Positions 1-5,810 of a stretch of DNA of 9,055 nt are shown in pieces. This stretch comes from JBGTGG01 sp041746855. GTDB lineage: Bacteria; Bacteroidota; Bacteroidia; Cytophagales; Cyclobacteriaceae. A model generated the notes under the pieces. It was given only the letters and a program-made list of their open reading frames with translations. It was not told the DNA's origin and did not search any database. The DNA is taken from contig JBGTGG010000159.1 in assembly GCA_041746855.1 (NCBI GenBank), forward strand, positions 1 to 9,055, read 5' to 3'. Within the stretch, counting starts at the first letter, position 1; each line of letters starts with the position of its first letter. The position numbers and the translations under genes are program-made.

Positions 1-147
1 AAGGCTTCTTGAAAGCTTGACGATTCTAGCCATCTTATTTTACATGGTGAAGAACAAAAATATTCAATTTCGTATCTTTATTAATAAGTATAAAGATACA
101 TTTATTATATAGTAAATACTTATATATTTATATACAAAATAATTTTT
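1..147. other. AT-rich leader region, no confident gene
   Basis: This stretch precedes the first clear gene and is very AT-rich. One plus-strand frame is open from base 2 to a TAG at 110-112 and could be the tail of a gene cut by the window edge, but its 36 codons resemble nothing I recognise. On the minus strand an ATG at 33-31 opens a frame that runs off the left edge after 11 codons (MARIVKLSRSL), so a divergent gene may begin here. Neither is supported well enough to call. The notable element is the hairpin at 72-99. Confidence 0.4.
72..99. repeat. Perfect 10-bp inverted repeat upstream of the RHH-like gene
   Basis: The arms GTATCTTTAT (72-81) and ATAAAGATAC (90-99) are exact reverse complements separated by 8 bases. 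The element ends 48 bases before the ATG at 148. It is AT-rich and lacks a following T-run, so it looks more like a protein-binding dyad than an intrinsic terminator. Small ribbon-helix-helix proteins often repress their own promoters, which makes autoregulation possible. Chance is a real alternative in DNA this AT-rich. Confidence 0.4.
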
Positions 148-366
148 ATGAAAATTCTAAGAAAAAATGTCGACTTGGATATTCAGACAATTGCGGTCTT
201 GCAAATTGAAGCCACATTAAAAGGGCATGGTTCGCTTAAGCCTTATCTGGAGGAGTTATTAAAAGAAGTTGCTGCTAAGGCAGCTAAGGGGAAACCGAAG
301 GTTTATGCTTCAATTGTGAAGAAAAAAGTCGAAAAAGGAGTAAGTAAAAGGATTAGAAAAGGCTAG
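148..366 (+). CDS. Small ribbon-helix-helix-like protein (antitoxin/regulator-like)
   Basis: This encodes a 72-residue basic protein starting at ATG 148. Residues 7-42 have the shape of the short Bacteroidota ribbon-helix-helix proteins: a beta-like N-terminus (NVDLDIQTIAVL), a helix (QIEATLKGHGS), then LKPYLEELLKEVA, matching the usual 'slKaYIEdLL' pattern. The C-terminal 30 residues are lysine- and alanine-rich and probably disordered or nucleic-acid binding. The family includes antitoxins and small transcription regulators, so a DNA-binding role is inferred. There is no toxin gene directly downstream; instead its stop overlaps the stop of the convergent XRE gene by four bases (CTAG, 363-366). 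An AT-rich inverted repeat lies upstream at 72-99. Coding status is supported by start, length and family resemblance; exact function is unknown. Confidence 0.6.
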   Translation: MKILRKNVDLDIQTIAVLQIEATLKGHGSLKPYLEELLKEVAAKAAKGKPKVYASIVKKKVEKGVSKRIRKG

Positions 367-602
367 CGCTTTTTTCTTTTGCGCTGATTATTTAAGGTTG
401 TAACCATATCACCAGGTTCAATCTTGAAATAGTCACAAATTGAGAAAAGTGTGAGTAAAGAGGGTTCGCTAAGCCCACGCTCTAATCTCGAAATATATGC
501 TCTTTCAAATCCACAGTTATATGCCACCTCAGCTTGGCTAACGCCTTTTTCATGCCTAAGGCTTGACAGCAGTTTACCAAAATGTATTTTAATGTTATAC
601 AC
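363..602 (-). CDS. XRE/Cro-C1 family HTH transcriptional regulator
   Basis: This is a 79-residue single-domain DNA-binding protein. The helix-turn-helix core is residues 8-62: FGKLLSSLRHEKGVSQAEVA, then FERAYISRLERG (recognition helix around residues 32-43) and the LLTLFSICDYFKIEP closing helices. The C-terminus is a basic tail (QRKRKKR). The start used is GTG at 602-600; the frame is open back to a TAG at 644-642 without any ATG, and GTG gives the usual short lead-in before the FGK motif. The size and layout are like phage-type repressors and restriction-modification controller proteins. A perfect 16-bp palindrome lies 34 bases upstream in the gap shared with the divergent gene at 690, a likely operator for autoregulation. 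It converges with the gene at 148 and overlaps its stop codon. No restriction or methylase gene is visible in the window. Confidence 0.85.
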   Translation of the reverse strand: MYNIKIHFGKLLSSLRHEKGVSQAEVAYNCGFERAYISRLERGLSEPSLLTLFSICDYFKIEPGDMVTTLNNQRKRKKR

Positions 603-636
603 TTCGGCAAATTCATTTTTTAATATATATTTATGC

Positions 637-652
637 GAGCACTATAGTGCTC
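637..652. promoter_or_regulatory. Perfect 16-bp palindrome, predicted XRE operator
   Basis: GAGCACTATAGTGCTC reads the same on both strands. It lies between the divergent XRE gene (GTG at 602) and the small gene at 690, 34 bases from the first and 37 from the second, so it could control both promoters. XRE/Cro-like and controller proteins bind such dyads as dimers, and ACT/AGT half-sites around a TA-rich centre are typical of controller-protein boxes. A further ACTATA half-site-like string occurs at 672-677. Binding itself is inferred. Confidence 0.55.
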
Positions 653-689
653 ATTTTAACAGAATTTATAAACTATAATAATAAATATT

Positions 690-911
690 ATGAAGGGGAT
701 CGCGGATAAAAAACTAAGGCCAATCGAATTGAAATCGGGATTTGTAAGCCAGGCCAGTAATTTAAGAACGGGTTATTTCCACAGGTGGTGTGCGGAACCA
801 GTATATACTGATATAGACCCTGTCATGACAAAAACTTATGGTCTAGTCGAGCTTTCGGATGGGAGTGTTTGCATGGTGGAGCCAATACAAATCAAGTTTA
901 TCAATGAATAA
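690..911 (+). CDS. Hypothetical 73-residue protein
   Basis: I do not recognise a named family. The frame has an ATG start at 690 and encodes a 73-residue soluble protein without signal peptide or membrane segment. The C-terminal half has a pattern typical of a small beta-rich domain: GYFHRWCAEPVYTD, then TKTYGLVELSDGSVCMVEPIQIKFINE. Short proteins with an FHRW motif followed by 'yaLVEleDG.V..v.P..I.F' occur, from memory, in Bacteroidota accessory regions, which is weak support. It is divergent from the XRE gene across the 637-652 palindrome, so it is probably under that regulator's control; this pairing of a repressor with a small divergent gene is common in mobile elements. Two cysteines (in RWCAEP and SVCMVE) are present. 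Downstream, an inverted repeat at 1002-1043 may end transcription. Confidence 0.6.
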   Translation: MKGIADKKLRPIELKSGFVSQASNLRTGYFHRWCAEPVYTDIDPVMTKTYGLVELSDGSVCMVEPIQIKFINE

Positions 912-1001
912 AGAAAAGAGTACTTGGGTCCGTAAAACATTGTGTCAGTTATAATTCCTGTAAAAATTTATAGCTTTTTACCGTTAAATCACTGGTTCTG
1001 T

Positions 1002-1043
1002 CTCACCAACTAAAATGCTATGGTGTAAAATTTAGTTGGTGAG
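1002..1043. repeat. Perfect 13-bp inverted repeat between convergent genes
   Basis: The arms CTCACCAACTAAA (1002-1014) and TTTAGTTGGTGAG (1031-1043) are exact reverse complements around a 16-base loop. It sits between the ends of the plus gene (911) and the minus gene (1055), the position expected of a bidirectional terminator. It lacks a T-run immediately after either arm and the loop is long, so it is not a classical intrinsic terminator; a transcript-end hairpin or the footprint of a mobile element are both possible. Confidence 0.5.
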
Positions 1044-1054
1044 CATCTTGCGTT

Positions 1055-1435
1055 TTATTTAAAGTATAATGGTCTTTCTTCTTTGGTGTTCGTATCGATA
1101 TCCAGAAATAGTTTTGCCATCGATCTCGCCATAGGTCGTAAACTTAATAGCTTCAAAATTTCTTTAGAATTTCTTTCACCATAAAGATGAATTACAGCTG
1201 CTATTTCCTCGAGATTTCCATATTCAAAAACCCGAACTATTACCCATTCGTCAGATTCAATTAATGTTTTGTCTATATCCACTTCATTGATATCCCAAAA
1301 CAATTCGCGTCTTAACCCTAAATTTTTAAAGTCAATTTGATTTGTAAGTATTGAATTAACTTCCCTCAAAAGTCTCGTGAGTTGCTGAATGAAGTCCTTG
1401 CTAGTTACCTCTTGAATTTTATATAAAGGTAACAA
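1055..1435 (-). CDS. DUF6922-like protein, start uncertain
   Basis: This 126-residue soluble protein carries the pattern I associate with DUF6922: LRRELFWDINEVDID (residues 41-55), then WVIVRVFEYGNLEEI and LYGERNSKEILKLLSLRP. In Bacteroidota such genes often precede an AbiEii/AbiGii-type nucleotidyltransferase toxin gene, where they are assumed to be the antitoxin; this is from memory. Here no such partner follows: the next feature downstream is an intergenic repeat and then a convergent gene. The reading frame has no ATG before the conserved domain. The best start is TTG at 1435-1433, with ATT or ATA codons further up to a TAA at 1477-1475, or a TTG at 1369-1367 that would give a shorter protein. 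The first start lies inside the strong dyad at 1423-1453. The lack of an ATG could mean a rare start codon or a 5' end lost by rearrangement. The family call is moderate; the function is inferred. Confidence 0.6.
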   Translation of the reverse strand: MLPLYKIQEVTSKDFIQQLTRLLREVNSILTNQIDFKNLGLRRELFWDINEVDIDKTLIESDEWVIVRVFEYGNLEEIAAVIHLYGERNSKEILKLLSLRPMARSMAKLFLDIDTNTKEERPLYFK

Positions 1436-1453
1436 TGCAATTGTTACCTTTAT
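1423..1453. repeat. Near-palindrome with 14-bp perfect arms over a gene start
   Basis: The arms ATAAAGGTAACAAT (1423-1436) and ATTGTTACCTTTAT (1440-1453) are exact reverse complements with only three bases (GCA) between them. This is the strongest dyad in the window. It spans the TTG start codon of the DUF6922-like gene (1435-1433). As DNA it would suit a dimeric repressor binding GGTAACAAT half-sites; as RNA it would fold into a stem that hides the start codon. No T-run follows it on the minus strand, so it is unlikely to be a terminator for the operon to its right. Confidence 0.7.
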
Positions 1454-1564
1454 CTTGCTTTTTAATCCTTTAAATTAAGTATTTCTGAAGTAATCTCCTG
1501 ACTCTAACTTCCAAATTCTCATCTCTAACGCGGGTTTACGAGCCTCAGGCCGTGCGCCAGCAAA

Positions 1565-1592
1565 AAGTTATATAATTTATATTATGTTAAGT
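1565..1592 (+). other. dif-like XerC/XerD recombination site candidate
   Basis: The 28 bases divide as in known dif sites: an 11-base left arm AAGTTATATAA, a 6-base centre TTTATA, and an 11-base right arm TTATGTTAAGT. The right arm differs at one position from the conserved XerD arm of Escherichia coli (TTATGTTAAAT), and the centre differs at one from its TGTATA. The left arm is a weaker match, ending in the conserved ATAA-type bases, and agrees with the reverse complement of the right arm at 7 of 11 positions. It lies between the accessory small genes and the operon ending at 1612. AT-rich DNA can imitate such sites, so this is a candidate only. Confidence 0.35.
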
Positions 1593-1611
1593 AGTATTTC
1601 CGGAACCTGCC

Positions 1612-3504
1612 CTAGTCGCAGCCTTTCAGCATAAAAACAACCGTACTACCCTTGTCGCGTTCGCTTGTCACTTCAATACGCCCACCGTTCACTTCCAGCA
1701 TTTCTTTGCACAGCGCCAGCCCAAAGCCGGTTCCTTTTTCACCTTGCGTGCCAGTGGTGATGCGCACGTGTTGTTTGAATTCGAAAATTTCATCTAGCTG
1801 TTCCGCATCCATGCCAATACCGGAGTCTTTCACAAACATGGTAACGGTTTTTCCATCCGCGGAAGCGTTACCACTAACTACAATGTGACCACCGTTGTTC
1901 GTGTATTTGATCGCATTGTTAATCAGGTTGCGCAGGATGAGCAACACATGGTTCTTGTCGGCCACTGCACACAATTCCTCCGGCACTTCGTTGGTGATCA
2001 CAATCCCCTTTTCTTCAGCCGAACTGTGGTAAAACCCCAGCGTGGTGTTGGCCAGTTCTTTTAAGTTGATTTTCTCCGGTTGTACTTTAAAACCTTGCAA
2101 CTGACTGTGCGACCATTCCAACAGGTTCTCAAGCATTTCGTGCAGCCCACCTACACTTTTATTGAGCTTCGGCACGAGATCATTTAATTCTTCCTGGTTC
2201 ATCCGGTTTTGCTTAAACAAGTCGAGCAACACGCGTAGGTTTCCGATCGGGCTTCTCAGGTCGTGGCCGATGATTGAAAACAGTTTGTCCTTCGCATCAT
2301 TGAGTTCTTCCAACTTCGTGTTCTGCACCTGGATGGCATCGTTCATCCGTTGCAATTCTTTATTGGCGCCTTTGCGTTGGTAGTTGCTGTAGAGGATGAA
2401 CCCAAGAATAGCCAGAAGCAATACCATGCCCAATACAAAAAGAAAAATGATCAATTGTTTTTCTTTGCGGGCAGCCGCCTTTTCAATTTCCAATTCTGAA
2501 ATTTTTGCTTGTTGGCGTTGTTCCTCCAACCGGTTTTTATAAAACAAAGCTTTTTGAGAAACCTCCCCGTTTAACAGCGAGTCCTTTAAAAAAGAGTATG
2601 CCTGAAAGAATGCAAGTGCCTGACGGGGGTCGTTCAACGCCTCATAACATTTGGCCAGCCCCAGATAAGCATCTTTCTTCACTCCTTTTATTTGTAACAT
2701 CCGGGATTCAACAACAGCTTCTTCATAAAATTTCAATGCCTTTCGCACCACTCCTTTTTTCAAATACGCTTCTCCGATCAATACTTTATTGTAGGCGTGC
2801 ACTACTTTGTCGTTTGCCTGGTTAGCGTATTCGTTGGAAAGTGTAAGCACATGGATCGCGGTGTCATACTGCCCCATAGCATTATAGAAAATACCTTTTG
2901 AATTATAGTTGTACGCCAGCAACTGCAAATTATTGATTTCTTTCGCGATACGAATGCCTTCATTCGCCATCTGCATACCCTTCTGCGTATTCTTTCCTGT
3001 GATGCCATAGATCCAGGTGATGCTACCATACTGTGCAGCAATCATTTTTTTGTCTTGCTTCTGTTTAAAAATCTTGAGCGCGATTAATTGGTATTCAAGC
3101 GCTTCATCGTATTGCTTAAGTCCGAAGGTGTAAACATTACCCAGATTCCGATAGGCGGTGGCAAGCAACACTGAATCTTTTATGGCCATTCGGTTTATGC
3201 GAATGGATTCAGAACCGCTTTCTACCGAAGCTGCATAGTTGCCCAAGCGGAACTCACACTCCGATAAAAGGTTCAAAAGATAAATTTCAGTTTTAATATT
3301 TTCTGTAGCCCGCGCTTCCACCAGGGCTTGTTCACAAATATCACGGGCATACTCTACATCGGAAGTCATGTTGGCTTGAATCTCCTGAATGAATTTCTCA
3401 GTACTACTGTCGGAATGAATTTGCTGATACGCTACCGCACGTGAACAGGCCGCTGCAATCAGCAGGATCCATAAACATGCGGAAAATGGTTTAGGCGAAA
3501 TCAT
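1612..3504 (-). CDS. TPR-containing sensor histidine kinase
   Basis: This 630-residue inner-membrane kinase has a signal or anchor sequence (residues 8-25), a large exported sensor region of tetratricopeptide-like helices (about 40-310; for example LGNVYTFGLKQYDEALEYQL and NSKGIFYNAMGQYDTAI), a coiled coil (318-348), one membrane segment (351-373), then a cytoplasmic kinase core. The DHp domain has the H-box IIGHDLRSP with phospho-acceptor His414. The ATPase domain has an N-box (LRNLINNAIKY, Asn530), G1 (DSGIGMD, 560-566) and G2 (GEKGTGFGLALCK, 588-600), so all catalytic motifs are intact. It ends without a receiver or output domain, so it needs a separate response regulator, and none lies in the window. 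It follows the TolC-like gene by 74 nt on the same strand and is probably the last gene of that set, possibly with its own promoter. TPR kinases of this shape are common in Bacteroidota; the signal is unknown. Confidence 0.9.
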   Translation of the reverse strand: MISPKPFSACLWILLIAAACSRAVAYQQIHSDSSTEKFIQEIQANMTSDVEYARDICEQALVEARATENIKTEIYLLNLLSECEFRLGNYAASVESGSESIRINRMAIKDSVLLATAYRNLGNVYTFGLKQYDEALEYQLIALKIFKQKQDKKMIAAQYGSITWIYGITGKNTQKGMQMANEGIRIAKEINNLQLLAYNYNSKGIFYNAMGQYDTAIHVLTLSNEYANQANDKVVHAYNKVLIGEAYLKKGVVRKALKFYEEAVVESRMLQIKGVKKDAYLGLAKCYEALNDPRQALAFFQAYSFLKDSLLNGEVSQKALFYKNRLEEQRQQAKISELEIEKAAARKEKQLIIFLFVLGMVLLLAILGFILYSNYQRKGANKELQRMNDAIQVQNTKLEELNDAKDKLFSIIGHDLRSPIGNLRVLLDLFKQNRMNQEELNDLVPKLNKSVGGLHEMLENLLEWSHSQLQGFKVQPEKINLKELANTTLGFYHSSAEEKGIVITNEVPEELCAVADKNHVLLILRNLINNAIKYTNNGGHIVVSGNASADGKTVTMFVKDSGIGMDAEQLDEIFEFKQHVRITTGTQGEKGTGFGLALCKEMLEVNGGRIEVTSERDKGSTVVFMLKGCD

Positions 3505-3578
3505 TCAACAAGATAAAATAAACGGAAGCAAGGCACGAATTCCTCAGGATTTTATATGCAGGTCAACTGATAAAGTCG

Positions 3579-4820
3579 CTATTTTACAGGCAAGGCACCG
3601 AGGGTTGGCGACAAATAATTAACCAACGGACCTTGTTGCAGCAATTCTGCATACGCCAAAAATTCTATGTACGCTCCGTAAATTTCCTGCTTCAACCGGG
3701 CGGTAATCTCGTTGGATTTGATCACGTTGTTTTCAAGCCGAACGGTCGCCATGGGATTTCCTTTTTGTTGTTGCAACGATGCGCCCAGCTCATCGAGCTT
3801 CAACGCTTCAAACTGAAGCTTCACATTTCTATACCGGCTGATCAGGTTTTTAATTTTCGCATGCATCAGCGCCCGGCCACTTTCCTGTGCGTCTTTTGCA
3901 CGCATTAGATCCCCTTCTGCTTCAATGATGTCAAGTTGGCGTTTGGCCATATCTCCTTTGTTGGGATTAAAAACAGGAATGGTCACCCCCAGCGAAATGC
4001 TCCACGGACTGCGGTCTTGTTCAGAACGAAAAGGTTGATATTGCGTTTGTAAAAAACCAACGTTGATATTCGATTTTTCCAACAGCCATTCATCGTTGGC
4101 CATCGTCACTTTCTTTTCCCGATACGCGACTTCACCATTCACGCCACTGTCCATATTAAAAATACTATCCACAACAGCTTCTAACCGGTCTATTTCCAGC
4201 AACGATTCGGAAGTCCAGCCAATGGCAGCGAATTGGTTGTTGGAAAGCAGCGCCTCTACCCGACTCTGTTGATCAACAATTTTAAATTGTATTTCTTCCT
4301 GTTCAATAATTTTTTCCATCTGGCTCAATTTCAATTTCACATAATCGTTGGCATCAAAATAATCAGAGAAGCGCTGGGCTTCCAGAATCTTAATCATGTT
4401 TTGATTAACACGGCTTTCATCTTCTTTCAATTTTTTTAGCTCAGTCCAGTATGCCCACTGGATGATCAGTTGGTAGCGGTTCAGCAACGATTCCTTCACC
4501 TTTCTGTTTTGGTCGAGTTGCAATACTTCCTGATAGGTTTTGAAATATTGGTTGTTCCGTTTTAGCTCCCACGGATTGGCCGGATTCATCCGCAACGCAT
4601 AATCCTGACGTTGGGGATCGAGCTGGTTGCTTTCGGTACGAAACTCCATCCTGCGCACCATCGACAACCGATACGGGTTGGTATTCAAATAGGCGTTCTG
4701 ATTTGAGAATGCCTTTATTGCGGGTTCATCCCATACCCCTGCCAGAAAATCTTCCAGGGTAATTTGCGCCTGCGCGAAAGACGAAAGGAAAAAGAAAAGT
4801 AAAACAGAAACGATGCGCAT
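3579..4820 (-). CDS. TolC-family outer membrane channel protein
   Basis: This is a 413-residue exported protein, an outer-membrane trimeric channel component by family. It has a signal peptide ending near AQA (residues 16-18). A beta-strand-rich part (56-85) leads into long amphipathic helices (90-200 and 285-395), the alternation expected of TolC-type proteins. The segment PWSISLGVTIPVFNPNKGD (272-290) is the typical second membrane strand and turn, followed by AKRQLDIIEAEGDLMRAKD. It is slightly shorter than usual TolC homologues (about 430-490). Its ATG is three bases after the stop of the HlyD-like gene, so the two are very likely translated together and form an adaptor-channel pair. No pump gene is present beside them. 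The family assignment is good; the exported substrate is unknown. Confidence 0.85.
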   Translation of the reverse strand: MRIVSVLLFFFLSSFAQAQITLEDFLAGVWDEPAIKAFSNQNAYLNTNPYRLSMVRRMEFRTESNQLDPQRQDYALRMNPANPWELKRNNQYFKTYQEVLQLDQNRKVKESLLNRYQLIIQWAYWTELKKLKEDESRVNQNMIKILEAQRFSDYFDANDYVKLKLSQMEKIIEQEEIQFKIVDQQSRVEALLSNNQFAAIGWTSESLLEIDRLEAVVDSIFNMDSGVNGEVAYREKKVTMANDEWLLEKSNINVGFLQTQYQPFRSEQDRSPWSISLGVTIPVFNPNKGDMAKRQLDIIEAEGDLMRAKDAQESGRALMHAKIKNLISRYRNVKLQFEALKLDELGASLQQQKGNPMATVRLENNVIKSNEITARLKQEIYGAYIEFLAYAELLQQGPLVNYLSPTLGALPVK

Positions 4821-4823
4821 AGG

Positions 4824-5810
4824 TTACCGGATCAATACCTTTTCTCCATTCGATAAAAAATTATCAGCAGGAACTTCAATAAACACCTGCTGGCCAAACG
4901 CTTTTGTAGCGGTTGACTTTTGTAAAATTTCCGGCAGTTCATTGACCGATCCATAACCAATTACTTTTCCGGTAATGGAATTCCTGCGTTGGTCATAGGA
5001 AGACACCGTTACTTCCATTCCAATGGAATAGCGTTGGGCATTTATACCAACCAGATAAGCGACAACCGTAGTGGGCCGGATCGGATTGATGGCCAACAAA
5101 GGCGTAAATGCATCTACTTGTTCCCCTGGTTTTACATACACATTTTTAACAACACCAGGCGCAGTGGCCACCTTGATGAGTTTCGACTTTTCAGTTTCCA
5201 AGAGGTTCAGCTCGCTCTCCAGCAATACAATTTGGTTTTCGAGCAAGTGTTGTTCTGTGGTGCTTTCCTGCTGCACATCTGCAATTTTTATACTCATGGC
5301 TTGCAGGTGTTTTTGTTTTTGCTGTTGCAGGGAATTGATTTTGATCATGAGCGGATGCTCTTCGGTTGCTTTCTGTTCTTTCCCGAATTCTTTTGTCAGG
5401 GCTTCATTTATTTTCATCTCGCTGGTGGACTGGGAAATCTCTGCATCCAACTCTTCGAGCACAATACTGTTTTGTGCTTTGATGTACGAGATCTCTGCAT
5501 TTGCCAGCTTTGCTTTTTCTGCGCGCTCTGATTTATAGACTGCAATGCGGTTGATGAGCCTGGCCATTTCCATTTCCAGTCCATCACTGGTAAGTTCAAT
5601 TAACGGGTCGCCCGTTTTTACCTGCATGCCCGGCACCACCTGCACAGATTTTACCAAAGCCGATTTTTCGGAATTGATTTTATACTCCGTGGTTTGCGCC
5701 ACGCCTATGGAGGCTTCCCCACTCCCTTTGAAATACTTGCCGCTGATGTACAGCATCGCTACCAGCATCAGCGCGATTAAAAGATAGAACCAATTGAAAC
5801 GTGTGTTCAT
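4824..5810 (-). CDS. HlyD-family periplasmic adaptor (membrane fusion protein)
   Basis: This 328-residue adaptor is anchored in the inner membrane by one N-terminal segment (residues 7-23) and extends across the periplasm. The visible order is: first lipoyl half-motif (VVPGMQVKTGDPLIEL, 58-73), a long coiled-coil hairpin (about 76-212, rich in E, K, Q and L), second lipoyl half (APGVVKNVYVKPGEQVDAFTPLLAI, written as 217-241), and a beta-barrel domain (246-328). This is the layout of adaptors that bridge an inner-membrane pump and TolC. The start ATG overlaps the TGA stop of the DUF4956 gene by one base (TGATG), and the TolC-like gene follows after three bases, so these three are translationally coupled. 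Its expected ABC, RND or MFS partner is missing; DUF4956 holds that position. Confidence 0.88.
   Translation of the reverse strand: MNTRFNWFYLLIALMLVAMLYISGKYFKGSGEASIGVAQTTEYKINSEKSALVKSVQVVPGMQVKTGDPLIELTSDGLEMEMARLINRIAVYKSERAEKAKLANAEISYIKAQNSIVLEELDAEISQSTSEMKINEALTKEFGKEQKATEEHPLMIKINSLQQQKQKHLQAMSIKIADVQQESTTEQHLLENQIVLLESELNLLETEKSKLIKVATAPGVVKNVYVKPGEQVDAFTPLLAINPIRPTTVVAYLVGINAQRYSIGMEVTVSSYDQRRNSITGKVIGYGSVNELPEILQKSTATKAFGQQVFIEVPADNFLSNGEKVLIR

Noticed and set aside
631..659. Minus-strand TGCTCGCATAA resembling a XerC arm
   Set aside because: The expected XerD arm beyond a six-base centre is a poor match (ATTAAAAAATG), so the resemblance is probably chance.
451..678. Plus-strand frame of 75 codons across the XRE gene
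   Set aside because: It is antisense to a clear helix-turn-helix gene and covers the palindrome; no protein family pattern.
671..697. Second dif-like reading (AACTATAATAA, TAAATA, TTATG...)
   Set aside because: Only the first five bases of the right arm fit, and these contain the start codon of the gene at 690. It also shows how easily AT-rich DNA imitates such sites.
1529..1561. GC-rich patch suspected to be a tRNA or RNA gene fragment
   Set aside because: No cloverleaf, anticodon arm or CCA end can be drawn; only a three-base GCC/GGC pairing is visible.
4989..5531. Plus-strand open frame of 180 codons, and another at 5071-5538
   Set aside because: Both lie opposite the HlyD-like gene; the translations are rich in Phe, Cys and Ser, as expected from the antisense of a coiled coil, and show no family motif.
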